DNA from: Rhizobium mesoamericanum STM3625 | GTDB lineage: Bacteria > Pseudomonadota > Alphaproteobacteria > Rhizobiales > Rhizobiaceae | NCBI RefSeq assembly: GCF_000312665.1 | Contig: NZ_HF536772.1 | Coordinates: 3,702,786 to 3,766,785, forward strand | Reading direction: 5' to 3' | Length of the DNA stretch: 64,000 nt | Shown here: piece by piece, positions 27,575-35,920 of the stretch | Layout: each line of letters starts with the position of its first letter | How positions within the stretch are numbered: the stretch's first letter is position 1 | The notes under the pieces: generated by a model | What the model saw: only the letters and a program-made list of their open reading frames with translations | Told to the model about the DNA's origin: nothing | Databases searched by the model: none | Made by a program: the position numbers and the translations under genes

Positions 27575-28033
27575 ATGAAAGCGAAACTCCTTTTTGCGGC
27601 TTGCACTGTTTCACTGCTTTCCCTGGCCGCCACCGCAACGGCGCAGGAAATGTCTTACCCTGAGAAATGCAAGGCGATGGATATGGCCAAGACGGACACG
27701 TCATCCGGCGGCGACATGAAGATGAATATGTCGTCCGGCGGCGACATGAAGATTGACACGCCCATGGATCAAATGGGCGACTACCAAAAGGCCGTGATGG
27801 GGAACATGAAGTCGATGCACGACGACATGATGCAAGGGATGATGCAGAAAGACCCCGATGTGGCCTTCGTATGCGGGATGATTGCACACCATATGGGTGC
27901 GATCAACATGTCGGAGGCCGAACTTAAGTACGGCGATGACAAGGCGGCGAGGGCCATGGCGAAGAAGGTCATCGCCGCCCAGAAGAAGGAAATTGCCGAG
28001 ATGACCAAGTGGCTCGACAAGGAAGCCAAGTAG
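27575..28033 (+). CDS. Exported DUF305-type Met/His-rich protein
   Basis: 152 aa from ATG 27575. A clear signal peptide (residues 1-23, cut near ATAQ) precedes two near-identical Met-rich units (SSGGDMKMN and SSGGDMKID). A DUF305-like helix-rich region follows with FVCGMIAHHMGAINMSEAEL. Met and His clusters in such periplasmic proteins suit Cu(I) binding. It is followed 8 bp later by the Cys-rich copper-storage-like gene and belongs to the operon that starts at 27202. Confidence 0.8.
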   Translation: MKAKLLFAACTVSLLSLAATATAQEMSYPEKCKAMDMAKTDTSSGGDMKMNMSSGGDMKIDTPMDQMGDYQKAVMGNMKSMHDDMMQGMMQKDPDVAFVCGMIAHHMGAINMSEAELKYGDDKAARAMAKKVIAAQKKEIAEMTKWLDKEAK

Positions 28034-28041
28034 GAGTTTTT

Positions 28042-28374
28042 ATGCATCACCAATCAGAAGAAATGAAGCGCTGCATCGAAACCTGCCTGGCCTGCTACCA
28101 GGAGTGCCTCTCGATGGCGATGACGCACTGCCTAGAGATGGGCGGCGAACACACCAAGCCCGACCATTTCCGGCTGATGATGGCGTGCGCGGAAATCTGC
28201 CGCACATCGGCCCACTTCATGTTGATCGGCACACCGCATCACAAGCACACGTGCCGTGAGTGTGCCGAAATCTGCCGCGAATGCGCTGCCGACTGCGAGC
28301 GCGTCGGGGACATGGAAAGCTGCGTTGATGCTTGCCGCCGCTGTGCCGAGAGCTGCGAAAAGATGGCGGCCTGA
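28042..28374 (+). CDS. Four-helix-bundle copper-storage-like protein (Csp type), 16 Cys
   Basis: 110 aa from ATG 28042, after TAGGAG. Sixteen Cys occur at positions 11, 15, 18, 22, 30, 49, 53, 71, 74, 78, 81, 85, 94, 98, 101 and 105, mostly spaced CxxxC or CxxC so that they line the inside of helices. This is the pattern of Csp-type four-helix bundles that store many Cu(I) ions. There is no signal peptide, so it is probably the cytosolic (Csp3-like) form. Last gene of the 27202 operon; a strong hairpin follows. Confidence 0.85.
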   Translation: MHHQSEEMKRCIETCLACYQECLSMAMTHCLEMGGEHTKPDHFRLMMACAEICRTSAHFMLIGTPHHKHTCRECAEICRECAADCERVGDMESCVDACRRCAESCEKMAA

Positions 28375-28383
28375 CGGCCTTAT

Positions 28384-28409
28384 GGGAGGGCCAGGAGACA
28401 GGCCCTCCC
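28384..28409. terminator. Hairpin between convergent copper operons
   Basis: Perfect 9-bp stem GGGAGGGCC/GGCCCTCCC with an 8-nt loop, 9 bp after the Csp-type gene and 1 bp from the end of the opposite SRPBCC gene. No T-run, but the position fits a shared bidirectional end. Confidence 0.55.
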
Positions 28410-28410
28410 G

Positions 28411-28920
28411 CTAATCACCGATCCGTCGGGATTGGGCGAAGTGGTTTCCAGCCTCTGACGTCATTTTCGATACGCACCACTTTGCATATGCTCTCGCCGG
28501 AAGCGAGCCGAGCCAGCTGCCCAGTGGGCTGCGGGAATACGAATATTGGATTTTCACGACCACGCGGGAGCCCTCCGAGATAGGCTTAATTGCGAAGTCC
28601 ATGTGATAGGAATCGATGACCAGCAGTTTCGGGCGGCCGAGCGTTTGCCATGATTTTCGCCAGGGCGGTTCCCGCTCGGTGACGATCTCCTCCACAAATA
28701 GCCTGTTACCTAAGAACCTTCCGCGCATCCTGATTATGGAGCCGACCGTTTCTCCCTTTCCCTCATCGACCTCGTATTCCATGGTGCCACCGAGCATCAT
28801 CAGCGTCGGTCGCTCCATGTGGGCTCCGATCACGGATGGATCGTCGAGGAATGCGAAGACCTGCTGAGGCGGAGCCAGCAGGTCAATGGTACTTGTCGCG
28901 GACGCCTCGTAGGTCATCAC
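28411..28920 (-). CDS. SRPBCC (START-like) domain protein
   Basis: 169 aa. An N-terminal TSTIDLLAPPQQVFAFLDDPSVIGAHM and a C-terminal amphipathic helix are typical of SRPBCC ligand-binding folds; middle strands read MEYEVDEGKGETVGSIIRMRGRF. It overlaps the DUF2933 gene by 4 bp and is last in the operon behind a copper ATPase. The ligand and role in copper handling are unknown. Confidence 0.75.
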   Translation of the reverse strand: MMTYEASATSTIDLLAPPQQVFAFLDDPSVIGAHMERPTLMMLGGTMEYEVDEGKGETVGSIIRMRGRFLGNRLFVEEIVTEREPPWRKSWQTLGRPKLLVIDSYHMDFAIKPISEGSRVVVKIQYSYSRSPLGSWLGSLPARAYAKWCVSKMTSEAGNHFAQSRRIGD

Positions 28921-29105
28921 GCGCCGTCCTTGTGATCATGGCCTTTGTGACCACCGTGACCGTGGAACAGGTGCATCAGTGGACATGCCAAAAGCAGAAG
29001 GTACGGAGCGACGCCAAGGGCGTGCGACCAATGCTCCCGCAGCACGAAGAACACTGCGATTATGCCAAGCGATGCCGCCATCAGTATCCAGGTGCGCGAG
29101 TTCAT
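28917..29105 (-). CDS. DUF2933 small membrane protein, His-rich tail
   Basis: 62 aa. Two hydrophobic segments (WILMAASLGIIAVFFVL and APYLLLLACPLMHLF) are followed by a His/Gly tail (HGHGGHKGHDHKDG). It overlaps both the ATPase stop and the SRPBCC start by 4 bp (ATGA), so the three are translated as a unit. The tail suggests metal binding; this family commonly accompanies copper ATPases. Confidence 0.75.
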   Translation of the reverse strand: MNSRTWILMAASLGIIAVFFVLREHWSHALGVAPYLLLLACPLMHLFHGHGGHKGHDHKDGA

Positions 29106-31294
29106 AGGCCGATCCTTCTAAGTCTGAGGGAATTGCCGACGACGCTCACGGACGAGAGTGCCATGGCGGCGGCTGCAATGATGGGAGAGAGAAGTATTCC
29201 AAAGGTTGGGTAGAGAGCGCCCGCTGCAATCGGCACGCCGGCGGCGTTGTAGATGAACGCGAAGAACAGATTCTGGCGGATATTGCGCATCGTCGCGCGG
29301 CTCAGCTGTCGTGCCCTGACAATCCCCTGAAGATCGCCCTTGAGCAGGGTGACACCGGCGCTCTCGATAGCGACGTCAGTTCCAGTGCCCATGGCGATAC
29401 CGACGTCGGCTGCAGCAAGTGCTGGTGCATCGTTGACGCCATCACCCGCCATGGCAACCGTGCGACCTTCGCTCCACAGTCGCGAGACGATCTTGCTCTT
29501 ATCTTCGGGTAGGACTTCGGCCTCGATCCTGGAAATCCCGAGCTTGCGGGCAACGGCGGCTGCGGTCGTCTTGTTATCGCCTGTCAGCATGACAATGCGC
29601 ACACCCTCCTGGACCAATTGCTGGACTGCTTGGGGCGTCGTTGCCTTGATGGGGTCGGCGATCGCCAGGAGTCCTGCGAGCTTCCTGTCAACTGCCAGGA
29701 AGATAACTGTCGCCCCTTCGCCTCGCAGTTCCTCGGCGCGAATGGTCAAAGCAGTCACATCGATTTTGGAATCGTCCATAATCCGGTGACTGCCTAAAAT
29801 GAGCTTCTTGCCGTCGATCGTTCCGATCACGCCTTTGCCGACAGGACTGTCGAAGTCTTGCGCATCTGAAAGCGCGAGATTGCGTTCCTTTGCCGCGATT
29901 ACGACGGCATGCGCAAGGGGATGCTCGCTGGAGCGTTCGATGCTTGCGGCAAGCCTCAGTACCTCGTCTTCCGAGAAGCCCTGATCAGTAAAGATTGCTG
30001 TGAGTTTCGGTCGACCTTCGGTGAGCGTACCGGTCTTGTCGACCACGAGGGTATCGACCTTTTCGAGGTGCTCCAGCGCTTCGGCATTCTTGATCAGAAC
30101 CCCCAGTCTCGCGCCGCGTCCGACGCCCACCATGATCGACATTGGCGTCGCAAGGCCAAGGGCGCAGGGGCACGCGATGATCAGGACGGCCACGGCAGCG
30201 ACCAGCCCGTGGGCAAATCGCGGCTCCGGGCCGACGAGGAACCATGCGCCGAAGGCGATGACGGCAATGATGATGACGACCGGCACGAACCAACCCGATA
30301 CCTGGTCAGCCAGGCGCTGGATCGGCGCTCGCGAGCGCTGGGCTTCGGCGACCATCCGCACGATCTGGGAGAGCATGGTGTCGTGGCCGACCTTTCCGGT
30401 TTCCATGACAAAGCCGCCGGTCTGGTTCATGGTGCCACCGATCAGCTTCGAGCCGACTTCCTTGGTGACTGGCATCGACTCGCCCGTGATCATGGACTCA
30501 TCGACCGAGCTTTTGCCTTCGAGAAGGACGCCGTCGACCGGTACCTTCTCGCCAGGGCGAACGCGCAGCCGATCCCCGACGGCAATGACATCCAGGCCGA
30601 CATCTTCGTCGGAGCCGTCCGCTTTGACACGCCGCGCCATCTTTGGGGCGAGATCGAGGAGGGCCCGGATCGCTCCTCCCGTCTGCTCCCGGGCCCGAAG
30701 CTCCAGAACCTGACCCAGCAGTACGAGGACGGTAATGACTGCGGCGGCTTCGAAGTAGACCGCGACCGCACCATCGCTGGAACGAACCGTTTCGGGGAAC
30801 ACGGCTGGGACCACGGTTGCAACCGCACTGTAGATCCAGGCGACCCCGGTTCCCATCGCGATCAGGGTGAACATGTTGAGGTGACGGCTCACCAGGGATT
30901 GCCACCCTCGTTGGAAGAATGGCCAACCAGCCCAAAGCACGACAGGGGTGGAGAGAACCAGCTGCGCCCAGTTGGACGTTTGTGCATCGAAAAGCATGTG
31001 CAGGTTCGTGAGGTGGCCGCCCATTTCCAGCGCCAGAACCGGTAACGAGAGCACCAGGCCGATCCAGAACCGGCGCTGCATATCGATCAGCTCGGCGCTT
31101 GGCCCTGTCTCCGTCGTGACGACTTCGGGTTCGAGAGTCATGCCGCAGATCGGGCAGTTCCCTGGGCCGGGCTGTCGTATCTGCGGATGCATGGGACAGG
31201 TATAGATCACCGGCTCGCCGGTTGTCATTGGAGGCGGTGATGCCGCCGTGTGTTCGTGGCTGTGATGATGTAGCGATGTCACGGGACACTCCAT
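29102..31294 (-). CDS. Copper-translocating P-type ATPase with N-terminal HMBD domain
   Basis: 730 aa from ATG 31294; the frame runs further upstream but that part is unconserved. A His-rich N-terminus (SLHHHSHEH) precedes a heavy-metal-binding motif YTCPMHPQIRQPG...CPICGM (residues about 30-55); no HMA domain is present. Core P1B motifs are all present: actuator TGESMPV, ion-binding CPC in IIACPCALGLATP, phosphorylation DKTGT, SEHP, and GDGVNDAPAL. It exports Cu(I) from the cytoplasm. It lies 49 bp behind a small exported protein gene and is coupled to DUF2933 by a 4-bp overlap. Confidence 0.88.
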   Translation of the reverse strand: MECPVTSLHHHSHEHTAASPPPMTTGEPVIYTCPMHPQIRQPGPGNCPICGMTLEPEVVTTETGPSAELIDMQRRFWIGLVLSLPVLALEMGGHLTNLHMLFDAQTSNWAQLVLSTPVVLWAGWPFFQRGWQSLVSRHLNMFTLIAMGTGVAWIYSAVATVVPAVFPETVRSSDGAVAVYFEAAAVITVLVLLGQVLELRAREQTGGAIRALLDLAPKMARRVKADGSDEDVGLDVIAVGDRLRVRPGEKVPVDGVLLEGKSSVDESMITGESMPVTKEVGSKLIGGTMNQTGGFVMETGKVGHDTMLSQIVRMVAEAQRSRAPIQRLADQVSGWFVPVVIIIAVIAFGAWFLVGPEPRFAHGLVAAVAVLIIACPCALGLATPMSIMVGVGRGARLGVLIKNAEALEHLEKVDTLVVDKTGTLTEGRPKLTAIFTDQGFSEDEVLRLAASIERSSEHPLAHAVVIAAKERNLALSDAQDFDSPVGKGVIGTIDGKKLILGSHRIMDDSKIDVTALTIRAEELRGEGATVIFLAVDRKLAGLLAIADPIKATTPQAVQQLVQEGVRIVMLTGDNKTTAAAVARKLGISRIEAEVLPEDKSKIVSRLWSEGRTVAMAGDGVNDAPALAAADVGIAMGTGTDVAIESAGVTLLKGDLQGIVRARQLSRATMRNIRQNLFFAFIYNAAGVPIAAGALYPTFGILLSPIIAAAAMALSSVSVVGNSLRLRRIGL

Positions 31295-31343
31295 GTTTTT
31301 CCGTTGCCTTTCGCGCAGCCGAGCTTGGCCACGCTCGAATTGA

Positions 31344-31658
31344 TCAGGCTGCGGCACGGGGTGGTCCGAGAGACGGCGGGAAGATGATGCCGACCAGGTG
31401 GTCGTCGCGTTGACGGTAGGCGACGTCAACGAAACTTTGGACGTGACGGACTTCGGTCGGAGCCGCTTGCGCAACAAATACCAGGCACTGCAGCGCGCAG
31501 CATTGGCCAGGCGCGGTGTGTGGCTTTGAATCGTCGCAGTCCTCGTGGGCAATTTCGACGGCCGAAATCTCTGCATGGAATAAATCAGAGGACACGGCTG
31601 TGAAGCCTGGCATCACAGGGGAAAGGAAGAGCAGGATTGCGATGAGAACCGCGACCAT
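31344..31658 (-). CDS. Small exported Cys-cluster protein heading the copper ATPase operon
   Basis: 104 aa from ATG 31658, preceded by GGAAAG. A hydrophobic signal segment (VAVLIAILLFLSPVMPGFTA) leads to acidic/His residues (HEDCDDSKPH), a Cys cluster QCCALQC and a Pro-rich end (FPPSLGPPR). The plan matches the proteins at 27202 and 35502: signal, His/Asp stretch, CC-containing cluster, Pro-rich tail. No catalytic motif. The FixK/FNR-type box at 31746-31759 is 88 bp upstream, shared with the divergent cytochrome c' gene. Confidence 0.6.
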   Translation of the reverse strand: MVAVLIAILLFLSPVMPGFTAVSSDLFHAEISAVEIAHEDCDDSKPHTAPGQCCALQCLVFVAQAAPTEVRHVQSFVDVAYRQRDDHLVGIIFPPSLGPPRAAA

Positions 31659-31745
31659 GACTTTCCGACCTTGATCCTCGTAGATAAACCGAATGGGGCT
31701 GAATCTCGCCAATGTCTCTGGATAGCTGAGATGTAAAATCAGACA

Positions 31746-31759
31746 TTGATCTTGATCAA
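31746..31759. promoter_or_regulatory. FixK/FNR box TTGATCTTGATCAA
   Basis: A perfect match to TTGAT-N4-ATCAA and to the FixK form TTGATC-N2-GATCAA. The centre is about 66 bp before the cytochrome c' start, suiting activation at -41.5 with a short leader. It may also serve the divergent gene at 31658. Confidence 0.75.
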
Positions 31760-31818
31760 ATTCAGGTCGCGGCAGCCTTCCGGGTTCGCTAGGATGTAGT
31801 GCTGAACGAAAGGATACC

Positions 31819-32349
31819 ATGAAGTCCGCGATTATTGTCGGGTCAGCAATTTTTGTAACTCTCACATCGGCCGGGGCTTGCGCAGACGACATTGTGACTG
31901 TGCGACAGGCAGATATGAAGGCCATTGCCGCCGCCGTGAAATCCATTGCGGGTATGTTCGCGAAGCCTTCAACGTACTCTTCCCCGGATTTCAAGTGGGC
32001 AGCCGAGCTCATTCGGGACAAGGCAGGCCAGACCCTGATCGACCACTTCCCGGCGGAAACTGCATCTGCGGCCTCAAAGGCGAAGCGCAACATCATTGAT
32101 GAACGCGACCGTTTCGACCGTCTGGCGAATGATCTCAAGACCTATGCGGCAGCACTGGCAGTCGATGCCGAAAAGAATCCGGCGGCAATGACCGACAGCA
32201 TGCGAATGAGACCCGGCGAGCCGATGGGCGGCGGACCGCTCGGCACGCACGTTCAAAGCGAGGCACAGCTGGCTTCGATCCCGGCTGAGCACGCGTTCCA
32301 TCTGATGTTGCAGACCTGCACGACCTGTCACTCCCGATACCGCGAGTAA
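31819..32349 (+). CDS. Cytochrome c' (class II c-type cytochrome)
   Basis: 176 aa. A signal peptide (residues 1-22, ending AGACA) precedes a four-helix domain. The single heme site CTTCH lies close to the C-terminus (LQTCTTCHSRYRE), which defines class II cytochromes. Family members bind NO or shuttle electrons in the periplasm. A perfect FixK/FNR box upstream suggests induction at low oxygen. RBS AAAGGA precedes ATG 31819. It ends 4 bp from the convergent cueR-like gene. Confidence 0.87.
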   Translation: MKSAIIVGSAIFVTLTSAGACADDIVTVRQADMKAIAAAVKSIAGMFAKPSTYSSPDFKWAAELIRDKAGQTLIDHFPAETASAASKAKRNIIDERDRFDRLANDLKTYAAALAVDAEKNPAAMTDSMRMRPGEPMGGGPLGTHVQSEAQLASIPAEHAFHLMLQTCTTCHSRYRE

Positions 32350-32353
32350 GCGT

Positions 32354-32824
32354 TCAGCGCCGCGTCGGCTGATCGGGCTTGATGCCGTTAAGGCCGAACC
32401 GGCCGTTCATTGTTGCGGGAACCTCATCCCCATCGCTTGCGTTGGCGAACTCCTCGATAATCGGGCAGTCCGGCCGCTCATCACCGTGGCAGTGGTTCGC
32501 AAGATGCTTCAAGGTCTCCGTCATTGCCTTAAGGGCGGCAGCTTTCCGCTCCAGCTCGGCGATGTGTTCCATGGCGATGGTCTTGACGTCAGCACTCGCC
32601 CTCGAGCGATCACGCCACAGCGCCAAAAGGGTTTTCATCTGCTCCACAGAGAAACCGAGATCGCGGGCGCGGCGAATGAAGCACAGTGTATGGATGTCAT
32701 TGTCCGTGTAGGTACGGTAGCTCGATTCCGTCCGCTGCGCTGGCGTGATCAGCTTGATCTGCTCGTAGTACCGGATCATCTTCGCCGACACGCCGCTCGC
32801 CTTGGATGCCTGTCCGATATTCAT
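32354..32824 (-). CDS. cueR: MerR-family copper-responsive regulator (CueR/HmrR)
   Basis: 156 aa from ATG 32824, after AAGGAG at ideal spacing. An N-terminal MerR winged helix (IGQASKASGVSAKMIRYYEQIKLI) and a dimerisation helix lead to the metal loop CHGDERPDCPII. The two Cys with this spacing, and no third Cys, are the Cu(I)/Ag(I)-sensing signature. In rhizobia the orthologue is called HmrR and controls actP. It sits 53 bp downstream of the actP gene, with a hairpin between. The promoters at 35383 and 37670 carry matching boxes. Confidence 0.9.
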   Translation of the reverse strand: MNIGQASKASGVSAKMIRYYEQIKLITPAQRTESSYRTYTDNDIHTLCFIRRARDLGFSVEQMKTLLALWRDRSRASADVKTIAMEHIAELERKAAALKAMTETLKHLANHCHGDERPDCPIIEEFANASDGDEVPATMNGRFGLNGIKPDQPTRR

Positions 32825-32842
32825 GTTCAATCTCCTTAGACG

Positions 32843-32865
32843 GGCTGCTCCCGGCGAGAGCAGCC
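32843..32865. terminator. Hairpin between actP and cueR
   Basis: Stem GGCTGCTC/GAGCAGCC with a 7-nt loop in the 53-bp gap. It could reduce read-through from the ATPase gene into cueR. Confidence 0.45.
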
Positions 32866-32877
32866 GCTTCGCATTCG

Positions 32878-35355
32878 TTATGGGTTTACGGAGCGCAGGC
32901 GCAGCGCGTTTCCGAGGACGACGACGCTGGACATAGCCATTGCCGCAGCAGCAAAAACCGGCGACATCAACGTGCCGTTCACGGGGTAGAGTACGCCCGC
33001 GGCCACCGGGATCAGGCTGACATTATAGGCAAAGGCCCAAAAGAGGTTCTGCTTGATATTTCGGATCGTCACCTTGCTGAAAGCGATGGCCTTGGGAACA
33101 CCGTTAAGGTCGCCAGACATCAGGACGACGTCCGCGCTTTCGATAGCAATGTCCGTTCCAGTGCCGATAGCAAGGCCGACATCGGCTTCGGTCAAAGCGG
33201 GTGCGTCATTGATGCCGTCGCCGATGAAGGCGACCTTGCGCCCCCCGGTCCGCAGGCGGTTCACGGCCTCAACCTTGCCGTCTGGCAGCACCTCGGCGAC
33301 GACCTCGTCAATTCCGAGCTGGTGGGCAATGGCGTCAGCTGTCCGTTTGTTGTCGCCTGTAATCATCGCGACCTTCAGGCCGAGCGCGTGCAGCGCGCCG
33401 ATGGCCGCCGGCGTCGTATCCTTGACGGGGTCGGAGACGGCAATAATGGCGGCGAGGTTGCCATCAATAGCCGCATAGAGCGGGCTCTTCCCCTGTTTTG
33501 CGAGTACGGCCGCTTTCTCGTGGAACCTGCCAATGTCGATCCCAGCTTTGGCAAGGGCACGGTCAGCACCGACGAGGACCTTGCGACCGTTCACCGAACC
33601 TTCGATACCGAAGCCGGGGTTCGCCCGGAACTCGATGACAGGGAGAACATGGATGTCTCGTTCCAACGCGGCTGCAACAAGCGCACTGGCAATGGGATGT
33701 TCCGAAAAGGTCTCGAGGCTGGCGACAAGTTGCAGGACCTCAATTTCAGCATATCCATCTATGACGTCGATGTCGGTCAGTTCGGGCCGTCCCTTCGTCA
33801 GGGTTCCGGTTTTGTCGAGAGCGACGACATCGGCGTCCCGAAGGCTTTGCAGCGCCTCACCCTTCCGGAACAGGATGCCGAGTTCGGCCGCACGTCCTGT
33901 TCCGACCATGATCGAGGTCGGCGTCGCCAGACCCATGGCGCAGGGGCACGCGATGATCAGAACGGCCACCGCGTTGATGAGCGCAAAGCTCAATGCGGGC
34001 GACGGACCGAGCAGATACCAGGCGAGGAACGTGATCGCTGCAGCGAGGATGACCGCCGGGACGAACCAGGCTGTAACCTTGTCGACCAAGGCCTGAATCG
34101 GCAGTTTTGACCCTTGTGCGGCTTCGACCATCTTGATGATCTGCGCCAAAAGGGTGTCGCTGCCTACCTTGGTCGCCTGGAAGGTGAAGGTGCCGTGGGT
34201 GTTGACCGTGCCGCCGACGACTTCGCAGTCGGCCGCCTTTTCAACGGGGATCGGCTCGCCCGTGATCATCGACTGATCGACGTACGAGCTTCCGCTCACG
34301 ACCAGACCATCAACAGGAACCCTCTCGCCTGGTCGGATGCGGATGATATCGCCGACAACCACATCTTCAATCCGCGTTTTGACAAACTCACCGTTGCGCG
34401 AAACGAAGGCGGTCTTTGCCTGCAGTCCGATCAGTCGCTTGATGGCGTGGCTCGTTCTTCCCTTGGCCCGAGCTTCAAGGAAGCGTCCTAGCAGGATCAA
34501 GGTCACAATTACGGCTGCTGCTTCGTAGTAGACATTGACGGTACCGGATGGCAGCAAGCCCGGAGCGAAGGTCGCCACGACCGAATACAGCCACGCCGCC
34601 GTCGTTCCGAGGACGACCAAAGAGTTCATATCAGGCGCCCAACGCAGAAGGTTCGGAACGCCCTTCTGGAAGAATCGAAAGCCCGGTCCGAACAGGACGA
34701 TGGTTGCGAGCACGAACTGCAGGTAGAGATTGTTCCGCATGCCGATCGTGTCCGTGATCAGATTATGGACCGCGGGGATGAAGTGAGACCCCATTTCCAG
34801 CAGGAAGAGCGGCAAGGTCAACGTTGCGGCTACCGCAAGCTTGGCCTTGAGCTTGGAGATTTCGGCGGCTCGATGGTCTTTGGCTTCCGGGGTATGCGTC
34901 GGTTGCAGGCGGCGGACTTCATATCCGGCATTCCTCACGGCAGCTTCAAGCGTCTGTGTCTGCACAGCACCAGCGGCCACACGGACGGTCACCCGCTCGG
35001 TCGCAAGGTTCACCGACGCACCGATGACGCCTGGCACAGCCTTCAGTACCTTTTCCACACGCGCAACACAGGAAGCGCAGGTCATTCCCTCGATGCCAAA
35101 CTCCTCCGTATCGACCTTGACCTGATAGCCTGCTTCTTCGATGGCGCGTAAGACCGAGCCCGGATCAACAACGTCCTTGAATGTCACGCTGGCGCGTTCA
35201 GTTGCGAGATTGACAGATGCGCTGTTCACTCCGGGGAGAGCCTTGATCGCCTTCTCTACGCGCACGACGCAGGATGCGCACGACATGCCCTCGACTTCAA
35301 ACTCGGTCGGGATAGGCTGTGCCAGGCTTTTTTCGAACTGGGATAGCGCAGTCAT
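32878..35355 (-). CDS. actP: Copper-exporting P1B-type ATPase (ActP/CopA) with two HMA domains
   Basis: 825 aa. Two N-terminal HMA copper-binding domains have MSCASC (Cys26/29) and MTCASC (Cys93/96). The ATPase core shows TGEPIPV, the transport site CPC in IIACPCAMGLATP, DKTGT, SEHP and GDGINDAPAL. It pumps Cu(I) to the periplasm. A CueR-type promoter box lies 28 bp upstream. It differs from the HMBD-type ATPase at 29102 in its metal-sensing N-terminus, so the two probably serve different copper donors or conditions. Confidence 0.92.
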   Translation of the reverse strand: MTALSQFEKSLAQPIPTEFEVEGMSCASCVVRVEKAIKALPGVNSASVNLATERASVTFKDVVDPGSVLRAIEEAGYQVKVDTEEFGIEGMTCASCVARVEKVLKAVPGVIGASVNLATERVTVRVAAGAVQTQTLEAAVRNAGYEVRRLQPTHTPEAKDHRAAEISKLKAKLAVAATLTLPLFLLEMGSHFIPAVHNLITDTIGMRNNLYLQFVLATIVLFGPGFRFFQKGVPNLLRWAPDMNSLVVLGTTAAWLYSVVATFAPGLLPSGTVNVYYEAAAVIVTLILLGRFLEARAKGRTSHAIKRLIGLQAKTAFVSRNGEFVKTRIEDVVVGDIIRIRPGERVPVDGLVVSGSSYVDQSMITGEPIPVEKAADCEVVGGTVNTHGTFTFQATKVGSDTLLAQIIKMVEAAQGSKLPIQALVDKVTAWFVPAVILAAAITFLAWYLLGPSPALSFALINAVAVLIIACPCAMGLATPTSIMVGTGRAAELGILFRKGEALQSLRDADVVALDKTGTLTKGRPELTDIDVIDGYAEIEVLQLVASLETFSEHPIASALVAAALERDIHVLPVIEFRANPGFGIEGSVNGRKVLVGADRALAKAGIDIGRFHEKAAVLAKQGKSPLYAAIDGNLAAIIAVSDPVKDTTPAAIGALHALGLKVAMITGDNKRTADAIAHQLGIDEVVAEVLPDGKVEAVNRLRTGGRKVAFIGDGINDAPALTEADVGLAIGTGTDIAIESADVVLMSGDLNGVPKAIAFSKVTIRNIKQNLFWAFAYNVSLIPVAAGVLYPVNGTLMSPVFAAAAMAMSSVVVLGNALRLRSVNP

Positions 35356-35382
35356 GGAAGAATCCTCATTTCACTGCACAGA

Positions 35383-35413
35383 TAGGTAATCCTTCCCATG
35401 ATGGGAAGGTCAA
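35383..35413 (-). promoter_or_regulatory. CueR-type operator-promoter of actP
   Basis: Contains a perfect dyad CCTTCCCAT-G-ATGGGAAGG (35391-35409). On the minus strand TTGACC (-35) and TACCTA (weak -10) are 19 bp apart, the overlong spacing of MerR-family promoters, with the dyad between them. The start codon follows 28 bp later. Confidence 0.8.
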
Positions 35414-35431
35414 GGGCCTTCTTTCACCTGT

Positions 35432-35445
35432 TTGATAAAGATCAA
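35432..35445. promoter_or_regulatory. FNR/FixK box TTGATAAAGATCAA
   Basis: A perfect TTGAT-N4-ATCAA. It is centred about 63 bp before the exported Cys-cluster protein at 35502, nearly the same distance as the box before cytochrome c'. It also lies about 80 bp upstream of actP, close to the CueR box. Confidence 0.75.
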
Positions 35446-35501
35446 CGCCGCACACGCATTCGCGTTTACTCTGGTAGCGGATCCATAATAAGCTGGATGG
35501 C

Positions 35502-35870
35502 ATGGCAGCGAATTTTGATCGAGCATTGATGCGTTTCGCCACGATGGTCATCCTGGCCATCGTTTTGGCCTTCGCGCCGTTTGCAGCTGCACATGCTGCG
35601 CCATGCGCCGATCCTCCAACTCCTACGCACCTTATGGCAGAGGATCATCCCGCTGCGATGGCGGTCCATGCCCACCGACATTCCGAACCGTCGCATTTGC
35701 CCGCCGGAAACTGTTGCGCCTCGATTTGTTCGATATGTGCGACGCCTTTGACCTCTGGAGCCTCCGAGTTCCTGCTCCTATCCAACCCTGCCGTCTATTT
35801 TCTACAGGTCTCGCCGTTGACGGGACAATCGGTACCGCCCGGGCTCGATCCGCCCCGTCTTGCTGTCTGA
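35502..35870 (+). CDS. Small exported Cys-cluster protein heading the multicopper oxidase operon
   Basis: 122 aa. A hydrophobic segment (MVILAIVLAFAPFAAAHA) forms a signal peptide. It is followed by a His-rich part (HLMAEDHPAAMAVHAHRHSEPSH), the cluster GNCCASICSIC and a Pro-rich end (VPPGLDPPR). It shares the plan of the proteins at 27202 and 31344. The multicopper oxidase gene starts 50 bp after its stop. A role in delivering or sequestering periplasmic copper is inference. Confidence 0.65.
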   Translation: MAANFDRALMRFATMVILAIVLAFAPFAAAHAAPCADPPTPTHLMAEDHPAAMAVHAHRHSEPSHLPAGNCCASICSICATPLTSGASEFLLLSNPAVYFLQVSPLTGQSVPPGLDPPRLAV

Positions 35871-35920
35871 CGTTTCTTCACGGTCGCATTGCGCCCAACT
35901 CTCGAAACCGGACAACGAAT

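Noticed and set aside
32806..34110. Plus-strand open frame (434 codons) antisense to actP and cueR
   Set aside because: Crosses two clear genes on the minus strand and has no recognisable motif.
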